26,856 nt of DNA from UBA4582 sp964228885 (GTDB lineage Bacteria > Pseudomonadota > Gammaproteobacteria > Pseudomonadales > Azotimanducaceae), in the NCBI GenBank assembly GCA_964228885.1, contig CAXRCG010000273.1, positions 1-26,856 on the forward strand, written 5' to 3'. The notes beneath the pieces were generated by a model, which saw only the letters and a list, made by a program, of their open reading frames with translations, had not been told where the DNA came from and did not search any database. Below, one piece after another: positions 1 to 7,167 of the stretch; within the stretch, counting starts at the first letter, position 1, and each line of letters begins with the position of its first letter. Both the position numbers and the translations under genes were made by a program.

Positions 1-70
1 CGCGATAGAACGCCACCTCAATTTACGATGACTAACCATTCTAATACAAGTGTCTGTTGACGCTAGCTAA

Positions 71-369
71 GCGTAGGCAGGACCAAGCAGAGATATTGCT
101 AGCCGCAAAGGCTTGAAATTATCAAGTTTATGAACTGCTCGCTAGGCACTAGCGGCACCTCGAGTCACCCGCGTCTTGGAAATCTTCAGAAGGACCCTTG
201 CTTGTAGAACTGCTATTAACCAAAGGGCCAACCGCTGGGATAACTCTGACCGCGACTGAAACACTTTTCTTGTTGGATGATTTGACGGAATTTTAAGCGG
301 GATAAATGCCTTCAATTAAACAGTAAATTTTTGTAACAAACGACGTAACAAAAGCTGATTTATAAACCC
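71..369. repeat. Diverged direct repeat, copy A
   Basis: About 300 bp in the same orientation as 2470-2755, roughly 80-85% identical by eye, with a small deletion in the other copy near its middle. Shared blocks include GGCTTGAAATTATCAAGTTT, CTAGGCACTAGCGGCACCTC and TTGACGGAATTTT. The block contains the small palindromes CTTGA-aatta-TCAAG and CTAG-gca-CTAG. No open frame is conserved between the copies: a minus-strand frame open in copy B meets a TAA in copy A. It is therefore a non-coding or decayed repeat of unknown nature. With copy B it brackets the ABM and LLM genes. Confidence 0.8.
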
Positions 370-404
370 AATTAAACATTATTAATCAATCACTTAGGGT
401 CTAA

Positions 405-428
405 TCTCAATTCCCGCCGCCTCCACCA
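405..428 (+). other. tmRNA/tRNA 3'-tail-like sequence (possible attachment-site relic)
   Basis: The sequence AATTCCCGCCGCCTCCACCA, preceded by TCTC, looks like the T-loop, the 3' strand of the T-stem and acceptor stem, and the CCA end of a tmRNA or long-armed tRNA. The matching 5' T-stem strand is absent just upstream, so it is not an intact RNA gene. A related sequence lies at 19779-19801 in the same orientation (19 of 23 positions identical). Tail-only copies of this kind are what integrative elements leave when they insert at the 3' end of such genes. No integrase is visible, so the attachment-site reading is inference. Confidence 0.35.
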
Positions 429-454
429 TTTTATGCGCTGCGCGCACAAAATGG
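426..454. repeat. 13-bp inverted repeat
   Basis: CCATTTT-A-TGCGC, a TGC loop, then GCGCA-C-AAAATGG form a 13-bp stem with a single A/C mismatch. The stem starts inside the CCA end of the tail-like sequence. No T-run follows, so it is not a convincing intrinsic terminator. It could be a protein-binding palindrome or part of an old integration site. Confidence 0.45.
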
Positions 455-669
455 ATGAGATGACCCAGCGCGCTCGCGTCAGCATTTGAGTAGCCCTGTG
501 TCATTTGAAATAGTCAGAGCAGCATATTACGAATTTGTCTCTCTCAATCCTCTTTATCTTTGCTCAATAAATGTCAGAACATAAAGGTCTTGGGTCAGCG
601 AGCAATACACCACCTGGAACTTTGGGTTACTATAGTCGGAAAGGATTAAATCAAAAGGGAGATAGGATT

Positions 670-1137
670 ATGAAGTATTACTTGTTAGGTTTCATTCTGC
701 TGATATCAGCATCGGTTGCTTCGGCCGACAATCATGAGTCAGGGGTTAGAGACGGAAGCAAACCTTTTGTTTTAATAGCCAGGATGCAGTCTAAACTTGA
801 TTCTGTGAATGCTGTTGTCGAATTATCTCGCCTCGCTGACGAAGCGGTAAAAGCTTCGGAACCCGGCATGCTGCTGCATACCTTTGAACAGGATCCAAAT
901 GACCCCTTAGGGTTCGTATGGACTGAGGTTTATGCAAATAGTTCGGCATTGATCTTTCATCTTGAAAATCCTCCTCTACAAAAATATCTAAACGACGTGA
1001 GTCCTCTACTAGATTCCTTTACTGTTGAACTCTACGGAAGCATCTCTGCAGAAGCAGTACAGATGCTGCGCGCCACTGGCACTCCTACGACGCACTATGA
1101 GACTAAGTTTGGGTATATTCGTTCTCTGAAGCCTTAA
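670..1137 (+). CDS. Secreted ABM-like (dimeric alpha/beta barrel) protein, putative monooxygenase-like
   Basis: A 155-residue protein with an N-terminal signal peptide: MKYY, a hydrophobic core LLGFILLISASVASA, and likely cleavage after ASA near residue 19. The mature part has the pattern of the antibiotic-biosynthesis-monooxygenase (ABM)/quinol monooxygenase fold: a first strand FVLIARMQ, a helix ending EAVKASEPGMLLHTFEQDP, then FVWTEVYANSSALIFHL. Family members oxidise quinols or act as small cofactor-free oxygenases, but many are uncharacterised. Location is likely periplasmic. I chose the ATG at 670 because it follows AGGGAGAT and begins the signal peptide; an upstream in-frame start at 571 would bury it. 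The gene converges with the LLM oxidoreductase. The fold call is fairly sure; the activity is not. Confidence 0.75.
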   Translation: MKYYLLGFILLISASVASADNHESGVRDGSKPFVLIARMQSKLDSVNAVVELSRLADEAVKASEPGMLLHTFEQDPNDPLGFVWTEVYANSSALIFHLENPPLQKYLNDVSPLLDSFTVELYGSISAEAVQMLRATGTPTTHYETKFGYIRSLKP

Positions 1138-1263
1138 AGTATTTTTATTACCAAGATGAATTTGCTTCCATGGCGCCGAAGCACTTCCATAAAAAACTAA
1201 AAAACACGCCCGCACATTAGCAATACCTTCAATACTAGTACTTGGATTCGCTTTTGGTGAGGC

Positions 1264-1293
1264 GGGTAGTACCCCCATCGTGGGGTTTTACCC
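1264..1293 (+). terminator. Probable intrinsic terminator between convergent genes
   Basis: CCCCA-TCG-TGGGG is followed by TTTT and enclosed by an outer pair GGGTA/TACCC. It lies between the ABM gene (ends 1137) and the convergent LLM gene (ends 1355). The U-tract is short, so efficiency is uncertain. Confidence 0.4.
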
Positions 1294-1354
1294 TTGATGA
1301 CCGAGCACACTTGGAAGTTCTGCAGTTTATTGAGGGGCAGCCTCGGGAGACGGT

Positions 1355-2215
1355 TTATATCATTGTATGTACGGCATCCCAGAATCGTTTGATCGCATCA
1401 ATGTGCTCATCTTGTTTTAGTCCAACATTCATGGTCGCCACGGCCGCATGACTTACACCCATATCCCGAAGTTGCTTGAGTTGGTCGAGCTGTTTAGGGC
1501 CAGCTTCGCCGAGGGGGGAGATAACTTCAATGCCGATATCGTCTGGATTACGGCCGTGCTGCTCTGCTTTTGAGCGCACCTCAGCTATCTGATTCGCCAG
1601 GTTTTTGTTATAGAAAGGGAACCAGCCATCGGCGAGACGAGCAACTCGATCCATCACTTTAGGCGCCATTCCACCCAACCAAATAGGTAGGTTGCGATTA
1701 ACAGGTCGGGGATTTAGACCAGCCTCAGTAATCTTATGCCACTTGCCGTCATAGCTGATGACATGATCGGCAAATAATTTTCGTAACACGTCGATTTGTT
1801 CTTCGGATCTCAACCCGCGATTAGAGAAGTCCTCGCCAAGGGCTTCGTACTCTACTTCGTTCCAACCTGTACCTACGCCAAGGCGAAGTCTACCTTTGCT
1901 AAGTACGTCGAGCGTTGCCGCCTGTTTGGCAACCAGGGTAGTTTGGCGCTGGGGTAATATAATGACCCCGGTGACGAGCTCTATCGTTTTCGTCAGTCCG
2001 GCAAGATAAGAAAAAAGAACAAAAGGTTCATGAAACATGCTTTTGTCCGTGTACGGTCCTGCCCAATCGGGGCGATTGGCTGTACTTGCTCCTAGTACGT
2101 GATCATAGGCACCGATGTGATCGTATCCCAATGATTCAGCAGTCGTGGCGAAAGCTGCTGCGCGATCAGGGTCTTCGCCAATTTCTGTTTGTGGGAATAC
2201 GACGCCTAGCTTCAT
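1355..2215 (-). CDS. LLM-class (luciferase-like) flavin/F420-dependent oxidoreductase
   Basis: A 286-residue TIM-barrel protein of the bacterial luciferase-like monooxygenase superfamily, resembling the group annotated as F420-dependent LLM oxidoreductases. It opens with MKLGVVFPQTEIG, then a helix AAAFATTAESLGYDHIGAYDH. The family motif LRLGVGTGWNEVEYEALG lies near residues 110-128, and the C-terminal half contains PIWLGGMAPKVMDRVARLADGW. Length is normal. Members use FMN or coenzyme F420 to oxidise or reduce diverse substrates, and sequence alone does not settle the cofactor. Since most gammaproteobacteria lack F420, FMN is possible. It converges with the ABM gene, and a 9-bp inverted repeat lies about 30 bp upstream of the start. 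No catabolic partner adjoins it, so the substrate is unknown. Confidence 0.88.
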   Translation of the reverse strand: MKLGVVFPQTEIGEDPDRAAAFATTAESLGYDHIGAYDHVLGASTANRPDWAGPYTDKSMFHEPFVLFSYLAGLTKTIELVTGVIILPQRQTTLVAKQAATLDVLSKGRLRLGVGTGWNEVEYEALGEDFSNRGLRSEEQIDVLRKLFADHVISYDGKWHKITEAGLNPRPVNRNLPIWLGGMAPKVMDRVARLADGWFPFYNKNLANQIAEVRSKAEQHGRNPDDIGIEVISPLGEAGPKQLDQLKQLRDMGVSHAAVATMNVGLKQDEHIDAIKRFWDAVHTMI

Positions 2216-2246
2216 TGTTCAACCTCAGTGTTTATTGTTTGATTGT

Positions 2247-2278
2247 TTAGTATTGACGATCAGTGTTAACAATACTAA
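2247..2278. promoter_or_regulatory. Inverted repeat upstream of the LLM gene, possible operator
   Basis: TTAGTATTG and its exact reverse complement CAATACTAA are separated by 14 nt, starting 32 bp upstream of the LLM start codon. Size and position suit a dimeric repressor site such as a TetR-family operator. No regulator gene is present nearby. Confidence 0.35.
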
Positions 2279-2469
2279 TGGCACAGTATGGTCATCGCTG
2301 ATATTCAGTCAAATTTAGGGCTCAATAGCGTGGTGATCCTTTCGTTGGTAAATGACTGCAATGGTGCTGATCTACTGACTCACAGATTGTTGGATTGATC
2401 GCTGAGAAGAAATAAAAAAACTGGAATGAGAGCGTTTAGTTATTTCATTAAAACCTGTCACACAATGAT

Positions 2470-2755
2470 GCGTCGGCAAGACCGAGCAAAGATATAGCTA
2501 GCCGTAAAGGCTTGAAATTATCAAGTTTATGAACGGTTCTCTAGGCACTAGCGGCACCTCGAATCAGCCGCGTTTTGGAAAGCTCCAGAAGGGCCCTTGC
2601 TTTTGAAACTGCTGATACTCACTGGGATAAATTTGACCGCGACTGAAGCACTTTTTTATGGGCCGATTTGACGGAATTTTTAGCGGGACAAATGACTTCA
2701 ATTAAACAGTAGTTTTTTGTTACAAGGGACGTAACAAAAGCAGACCTATTAACCC
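2470..2755. repeat. Diverged direct repeat, copy B
   Basis: Second copy of the block at 71-369, same orientation, with many substitutions and a deletion of roughly 15 nt relative to copy A. It lies in the 829-bp gap between the LLM gene and the amidase. The rest of that gap shows only an inverted repeat at 2247-2278 and a possible promoter before the amidase. A minus-strand frame of 81 codons crosses it (2619-2864), but copy A has a stop in that frame, so I do not call a gene. Confidence 0.8.
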
Positions 2756-2956
2756 CTATAAATTGCTTAGAGATCATATGTGAGTTGATTGATATGAAAA
2801 GAGATAAACATGGAGCGGAAGAGTTTATTGATAGCTTGTCGCTGAAGAACTTGCAGCATATCACTAACCAGATAGATTAGGTGCCGTCAGACACAATCTG
2901 AAGGCTTCTGAGCAGCCTGGTCTCATTTGCAATTCGTCTTAGCGATCAAATACTAC

Positions 2957-2988
2957 TTGCTGAAAAGCGCTTTAATCCATCCTATACT
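2957..2988 (+). promoter_or_regulatory. Weak candidate promoter upstream of the amidase
   Basis: TATACT at 2983-2988 matches the -10 consensus at five of six positions, 57 bp before the amidase start. The best -35-like sequence, TTGCTG at 2957-2962, gives a 20-nt spacer, longer than ideal. This is position-based inference only. Confidence 0.25.
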
Positions 2989-3044
2989 CAGAACCGAAAG
3001 GGATATGTCATCCGGAGAAGGATTACAAAATTTGGAGACCTACC

Positions 3045-4421
3045 ATGATAAACCTGTCGACAGCAACCGCGACCGAAGCCCTTGCCGCATTGCGCGCCGG
3101 AACCATTTCAAGTGCTGAACTGCTGGAAGCCCAGCTTGCCCGGGTTGAGAAATTCAATCCTGAACTCAATGCCGTCGTTGCCATGGACCTTGAGCGGGCT
3201 CGTGCCGGTGCCCAAGCTGCCGACGAAGCACTTGCCCGAGGCCAGTTGCTTGGGCCCTTGCACGGCTTGCCTATCACCATCAAGGATCTCTATGCGACCG
3301 AAGGGCTTGTCACGACTTCTGGATATGTGCCGTTCAAGGACTTTGTGCCGCAGAAAGATGCTGCTGGGGTTGCAGCGCTGAAAAAGGCCGGTGCCATTAT
3401 CTATGGCAAGACCAACGCACCGGAATTTGGCGCTGACTATCAAACCTACAACGATGTCTACGGACTTTGCCGCAATCCATGGAACACGGATCACACTTGT
3501 GGCGGCTCATCCGGCGGTTCCGCTGTTTCTCTGGCCACGGGCATGTCGCTTCTTGAGCTTGGCGGTGACATTGGTGGTTCAATCCGTGTTCCGGCACATT
3601 ACAACGGGGTCTTCGGGCACAAGCCCACATGGGGCGCCGTTAATCGGTTTGGCGAAATCCCGGTACCCGGCACATGGATGCACGCACCTGTTGACCTTGT
3701 TGTCTGCGGGCCGCTAGGGCGCAGCGTTGCAGATCTGGCTTTGGGACTTGAAGTCCTGACCGCAACCGGCGCTGGAGGGATTCCCGGCGCGTCGCTGCCG
3801 CCTGCCTCGACGGCTGCCTCATCGCTCAAGGGATTGCGGGTTGCTATTCTGGTGGATGATCCGGCGGCGCCAACAGACCGTGAAACCAAGGAGATCATCC
3901 GCAATATCGGACAGCAGATGACGGCTATGGGCGCTCATGTGGAAGAAACAGCGCCGCCCGGGCCCTCGCTAAAAGAACAGAACGAGCTTTATCATCGGCT
4001 CCTAGGCGCAGCTATGGCACCTCCCGGAAGCGACGGTAGGTCGCTGAGTGAGTGGAAGAAGGATGATGAGGCGCGCCACCGCCTCGTTGCTGATTACAGC
4101 CGTTTCTTTGAAGAATTTGATGTACTGCTTGCGCCGATTGCGCCGACGGCTGCTTTTACACATCGTCATGAAGAGCCGTTTGCTGAGCGCACGCTCACCG
4201 TTGACAATGAAGAGATAGCCTACGCCTTGCATCTGGTCTGGGCCGGTCTTGCAACGCTTCCAGGCCTGCCCGCAACAGCAGTTCCGCTCGCGCGTTCTGC
4301 GGAGGGTTTGCCCATCGGAATGCAGATTATTGGGCCATGCTGGGCCGACAAGACCACATTGGCCGTGGCAAGCCTCGTCGAAACACGGACTGGAGGTGTT
4401 GTTGCGCCCCCGGGATATTGA
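3045..4421 (+). CDS. Amidase signature (AS) family hydrolase
   Basis: A 458-residue enzyme of the amidase-signature superfamily, which hydrolyses amide bonds with a Ser-cisSer-Lys triad. All three residues are visible: Lys80 in LPITIKDLY, the cis-Ser in GGSSGGSA (Ser155) and the nucleophile in GGDIGGSIRVPA (Ser179). The 24-residue spacing between the two serines is the same as in FAAH and malonamidase E2. No signal peptide is present, so it is cytoplasmic. The start has GGAG 8 nt upstream. Substrate is not predictable; the GatA role is unlikely because gatB and gatC are not adjacent. Its codons are visibly richer in G and C at third positions than those of most neighbours, and it follows a repeat-bearing non-coding region, so acquisition from another lineage is possible. 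Confidence 0.92.
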   Translation: MINLSTATATEALAALRAGTISSAELLEAQLARVEKFNPELNAVVAMDLERARAGAQAADEALARGQLLGPLHGLPITIKDLYATEGLVTTSGYVPFKDFVPQKDAAGVAALKKAGAIIYGKTNAPEFGADYQTYNDVYGLCRNPWNTDHTCGGSSGGSAVSLATGMSLLELGGDIGGSIRVPAHYNGVFGHKPTWGAVNRFGEIPVPGTWMHAPVDLVVCGPLGRSVADLALGLEVLTATGAGGIPGASLPPASTAASSLKGLRVAILVDDPAAPTDRETKEIIRNIGQQMTAMGAHVEETAPPGPSLKEQNELYHRLLGAAMAPPGSDGRSLSEWKKDDEARHRLVADYSRFFEEFDVLLAPIAPTAAFTHRHEEPFAERTLTVDNEEIAYALHLVWAGLATLPGLPATAVPLARSAEGLPIGMQIIGPCWADKTTLAVASLVETRTGGVVAPPGY

Positions 4422-4556
4422 GCAGCTCACTTTCGGATTAAGATGGCAAACATTTTTGCACTATCCCTCGCTTGCGCCGGTTGCGTGAAATCAGAGGGAG
4501 ATCAGGAAATGAATGTTTGGAGATACTATGGTGGTTGAAAATAGGAGTAGCAACTG

Positions 4557-5705
4557 ATGCCGCAAGTGAGCGAAACCATACCCAGCACGCTGCAGCCTCG
4601 TGTTGATGCCGCGCTGGCATGGTTCAACATGTCAGCCGAGGCCGCAGACGAAGAGTTTACAGTCACCGGGATTCTCGATGCTGATGACACGCTGAGTGGG
4701 TCAGACGAACTGCGCCTCATTTTGTGTGGGGGGGATCGCTGTGAACAACGTTCATTTAGGGTCACTGGTGCAAGCGATGCCTGGGAAGTTGAATTCACCG
4801 ACAACATCCAGACGCAGCAAGAAGGTAAGCCCCAAGCTGAACTAGATCCACCGCCGGGGGTCCGGATTGGCTGGCTTGATAAGGCACTCGATCAACACGC
4901 ATTCGTTGTTTTGCTTTTCTATCGGGGGTTTTGGTGACCTCCTTGTCGCGCCGAGTTACGGAGCTATGTAAACGAAGGAGTTGTCGGGAAGATTCGCGCC
5001 GCGGGAGGCGAGATCTATGCGATCACCAGCGAGCCGCAGCATTTGGCCGATCAGGCAAATAAACACTGGGCACTTGCGTTCGAAAACGTTGGAGATCCTC
5101 ATCAGGAGATTTCGAAGACTTGCAGCGAGCGCGGTTGGTTGACACTCTATGCCAACAGGGGGGATAGGGCGTTTTTGCAGCGAGGCGCCGATTGGGACAT
5201 CGAACACCCTAAAGGTTTCTTTCAGCCCGGTGTTATTGCGCTGACAGATAAGAGTCGTGTGCTCTATCGCTGGAGATCGGTGCCGTCTCAAGAAAACTTA
5301 AACGGCACGCGCATGCGACCTAAGGCAGGTTACGTGTGGGATCAAATCCAAGGGGCGTTAGCTGCTGGAGAGACGGCTGAAGACGCGCGCCATGATGACA
5401 AACCCGAAACCGATGGTGCGCCACCCCCACGCATCATCTTCTTTGCCGCATTGATCGCAAACGGCTGGTTTCTACGGGCAAAATCATTCATGTACTCGCC
5501 GGGTGCGGAACCCATCCCTGCACGATTTAAAGCGGTCTTTTCACGTTGGTTCCTATTCTTTCTGTTCTGGACAATCGCGCTATTCATTGTGCCATTGCCG
5601 CTGGTCGGGATTGCCTTTGTCGGTTGGCTTGGCTGGATTGTGTGGGATCTGAAACGAATTATGAATGAAATGGACGACCAGGTGGAACTTAGGGCTGGAA
5701 TATAA
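4557..5705 (+). CDS. Candidate selenoprotein: AhpC/TSA-type (SelL-like) redox protein with in-frame TGA at the active site, C-terminal membrane segment
   Basis: One 382-codon frame is interrupted only by TGA at 4935-4937 (codon 127). The local reading is FYRGFW-(TGA)-PPCRAELRSY, which matches the thioredoxin-fold WCxxC active site of AhpC/TSA redox proteins with the first cysteine replaced by TGA. The frame then stays open for 255 sense codons. Order of parts: N-terminal region 1-95 with Cys57 and Cys62; thioredoxin-like domain about 105-270, including GEIYAITSEP and WDIEHPKGFFQPGVIAL; polar linker 270-290; strongly hydrophobic segment about 330-362 that probably anchors it in the membrane. 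AGGAG lies 9 nt before the start. A hairpin at the right distance for a bacterial SECIS follows the TGA. Readthrough as selenocysteine is inference; the alternative is a pseudogene made by a TGT or TGC to TGA change. No sel genes are in this window. Confidence 0.72.
4935..4980 (+). promoter_or_regulatory. SECIS-like stem-loop downstream of the in-frame TGA
   Basis: Just after the TGA, GCGCCG (4948-4953) pairs with CGGAGC (4959-4964) with one internal G/A mismatch, closing a 5-nt loop AGTTA. The loop starts 17 nt after the TGA and has G then T at its second and third positions. Bacterial SECIS elements carry a conserved G in the first two loop positions, 16-37 nt after the UGA. An outer helix CTCCTT (4939-4944) with AAGGAG (4975-4980) encloses it. 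Energy and SelB binding were not computed. Confidence 0.55.
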
Positions 5706-5890
5706 GAAGAACAAACCATATTTTCCCTAGATTGAGAAAGAATCCTGATCAAGCTTTTTTACAACAGCGAGTCAGGGTGGTAGCTTTTAGCCAGAAAATG
5801 GTCAATGTCTGAATGGCCACTGACCTACTAGCCTACAAAAAGTAGGGGCGATCACTTGGCAGAATTAAAGGTCGGGCAGAGGAGATTTGT

Positions 5891-5938
5891 ATGTTTACCC
5901 AGCAATTTTTAATTTACCTGAAAGGCAACCTACCGTGA
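5891..5938 (+). CDS. Possible 15-residue leader peptide overlapping the amidohydrolase start
   Basis: An ATG at 5891 follows the strong ribosome-binding sequence GAGGAGAT and reads MFTQQFLIYLKGNLP before a TGA at 5936-5938. That stop overlaps the GTG start (5935-5937) of the amidohydrolase as GTGA, an arrangement typical of translational coupling. The peptide has no recognisable attenuator run. It may be a real coupling leader, or a trace of a frameshift that moved the gene's original ATG out of frame. Confidence 0.3.
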   Translation: MFTQQFLIYLKGNLP

Positions 5939-7149
5939 ATAATGATCCTTATCTTTTGATTACCGCTGACACCCATGCAGGTGGAAGTCACGAACAGTAC
6001 AGAGACTATCTAGACCCTCACTATCGGGCACGCTTTGATGAATGGAGGGGCGGCTACAAAAACCCATCCCAGGCGCATTATGGCAATAAGAAAAAACGTA
6101 ACTGGGACCTCGATATCCGTACTGATGATCAAAACAGCCAAGGGGTTGTTGGCGAGGTTGTCTTTCCCAATACGGTGCCACCTTTTTTTAACCAAAGTAT
6201 CGTTACTGCCCGTCCACCAAAACCTGATGAGTACGAACTTACCCTGGCAGGAATCAGGGCACACAACCGATGGCTAAAGGATTTTTGTGCAGAAGACCCC
6301 GATAGACGAGCGGGAATCGGTTTGATTCTACCTAACGACTTTGACGAGGCGATAAAAGACATAGAGTTCATCGCTAAAGCTGGATTGCGCGGTGGCGTTA
6401 TGTTGCCGCTTATTCCGCCAGATTGTACCTGGCTTAAGCCGTTGTTTGAGCCCGCATGGGATAGAGTGTTCGCCGCTATTCAGGATCATGGCCTTGTCAT
6501 GAACCAGCATTCCGGACAAGGTTCACCGGATTATGGCGACTCCATGGTAGGACAGGCGTTATGGGTCACCGAAGTCACCTACTATTGCCAGGCCGGCTTT
6601 CGCCATTTGATCATGAGCGGTGTGTTCGAAAAATTCCCGCAGCTAAAATATGTCCTGACTGAGTCAGGATGTGCGTGGGCGCCACCTTTACTCGACCAGA
6701 TGGATCGGATTCATCAGGGGATGAGTGCCGGTGCTATTGGAGAGTTGAATTATGGCGACAAGCAATGGGTCTTGTCTGAACCGCCCAGTTATTATGCCAA
6801 GCAGAATGTCTGGTACGGTGCGAGTTTCCCAAGCAAAGCAGATCTCGCGGGTATCGATAGGATCGGTGTAGACAAAGTGCTTTGGGGTAACGATTACCCG
6901 CACTACGAAGGGACATTCCCCTACAACCTTGAATCCCTAAGACTCACCTTCGATCAGGTGCCTGAAGAACATCGCCGCAGGATACTCGGATTGAACGCCG
7001 CTGACGTTTATAACTTTGACGTCGAGAAACTATTACCCCTCGCGAAACAATTTGGCCCCACACCGCAGCAAGTGAATCAAGCGCTGCGTAAAGAGGACAT
7101 CCCGCGAGACTCGATGTGCTATCTTTTTCAGAACGCGCTTCATCGTTGA
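5935..7149 (+). CDS. Amidohydrolase family protein (amidohydrolase_2-like TIM barrel)
   Basis: About 404 residues from the GTG at 5935. The protein resembles the PF04909 metal-dependent hydrolase group: an N-terminal LLITADTHAGG with the Asp-x-His signature, then VVGEVVFPNTVPPFF, IGLILPNDFDEAIKDIEFIAKAG, an HSGQG segment, TESGCAWAPPLLDQMD and the C-terminal WGNDYPHYEGTFP carrying a likely catalytic Asp. Such enzymes hydrolyse or decarboxylate diverse substrates in the cytoplasm. The frame extends upstream to a TTG at 5887, but that codon sits almost on top of the GAGGAG sequence, whereas the GTG has GAAAGG 9 nt upstream and overlaps a leader stop. It is followed 18 bp later by a second amidohydrolase-like gene, suggesting an operon reaching 10567. 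Substrate unknown. Confidence 0.85.
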   Translation: MNNDPYLLITADTHAGGSHEQYRDYLDPHYRARFDEWRGGYKNPSQAHYGNKKKRNWDLDIRTDDQNSQGVVGEVVFPNTVPPFFNQSIVTARPPKPDEYELTLAGIRAHNRWLKDFCAEDPDRRAGIGLILPNDFDEAIKDIEFIAKAGLRGGVMLPLIPPDCTWLKPLFEPAWDRVFAAIQDHGLVMNQHSGQGSPDYGDSMVGQALWVTEVTYYCQAGFRHLIMSGVFEKFPQLKYVLTESGCAWAPPLLDQMDRIHQGMSAGAIGELNYGDKQWVLSEPPSYYAKQNVWYGASFPSKADLAGIDRIGVDKVLWGNDYPHYEGTFPYNLESLRLTFDQVPEEHRRRILGLNAADVYNFDVEKLLPLAKQFGPTPQQVNQALRKEDIPRDSMCYLFQNALHR

Positions 7150-7167
7150 AAGCGCTAGGAGACCACT

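Noticed and set aside
1..60. Open frame from the left edge ending in TGA at 58-60
   Set aside because: Nineteen codons with no recognisable content cannot be told from chance.
2619..2864. Minus-strand 81-codon frame over repeat copy B
   Set aside because: The corresponding frame in copy A has a TAA, and nothing in the peptide is recognisable.
3082..4488. Several long frames opposite or shifted within the amidase gene
   Set aside because: They are by-products of its G+C-rich third positions; only the 3045-4421 frame carries the catalytic motifs.
4443..4538. 31-codon frame MANIFALSLACAGCVKSEG with a lipobox-like AGC
   Set aside because: No ribosome-binding site, too short to support, and the lipobox resemblance is likely chance.
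4557..5705. Two separate genes, 4557-4937 and 5043-5705
   Set aside because: Both lie in the same frame, and the sequence between them (4938-5042) continues the redox domain in that frame with only the TGA intervening; the second start (TTG at 5043) falls inside the domain without a ribosome-binding site.
5887..5889. TTG start for the first amidohydrolase
   Set aside because: It lies directly on the GAGGAGAT sequence with almost no spacing; GTG at 5935 is better placed, although this is not certain.
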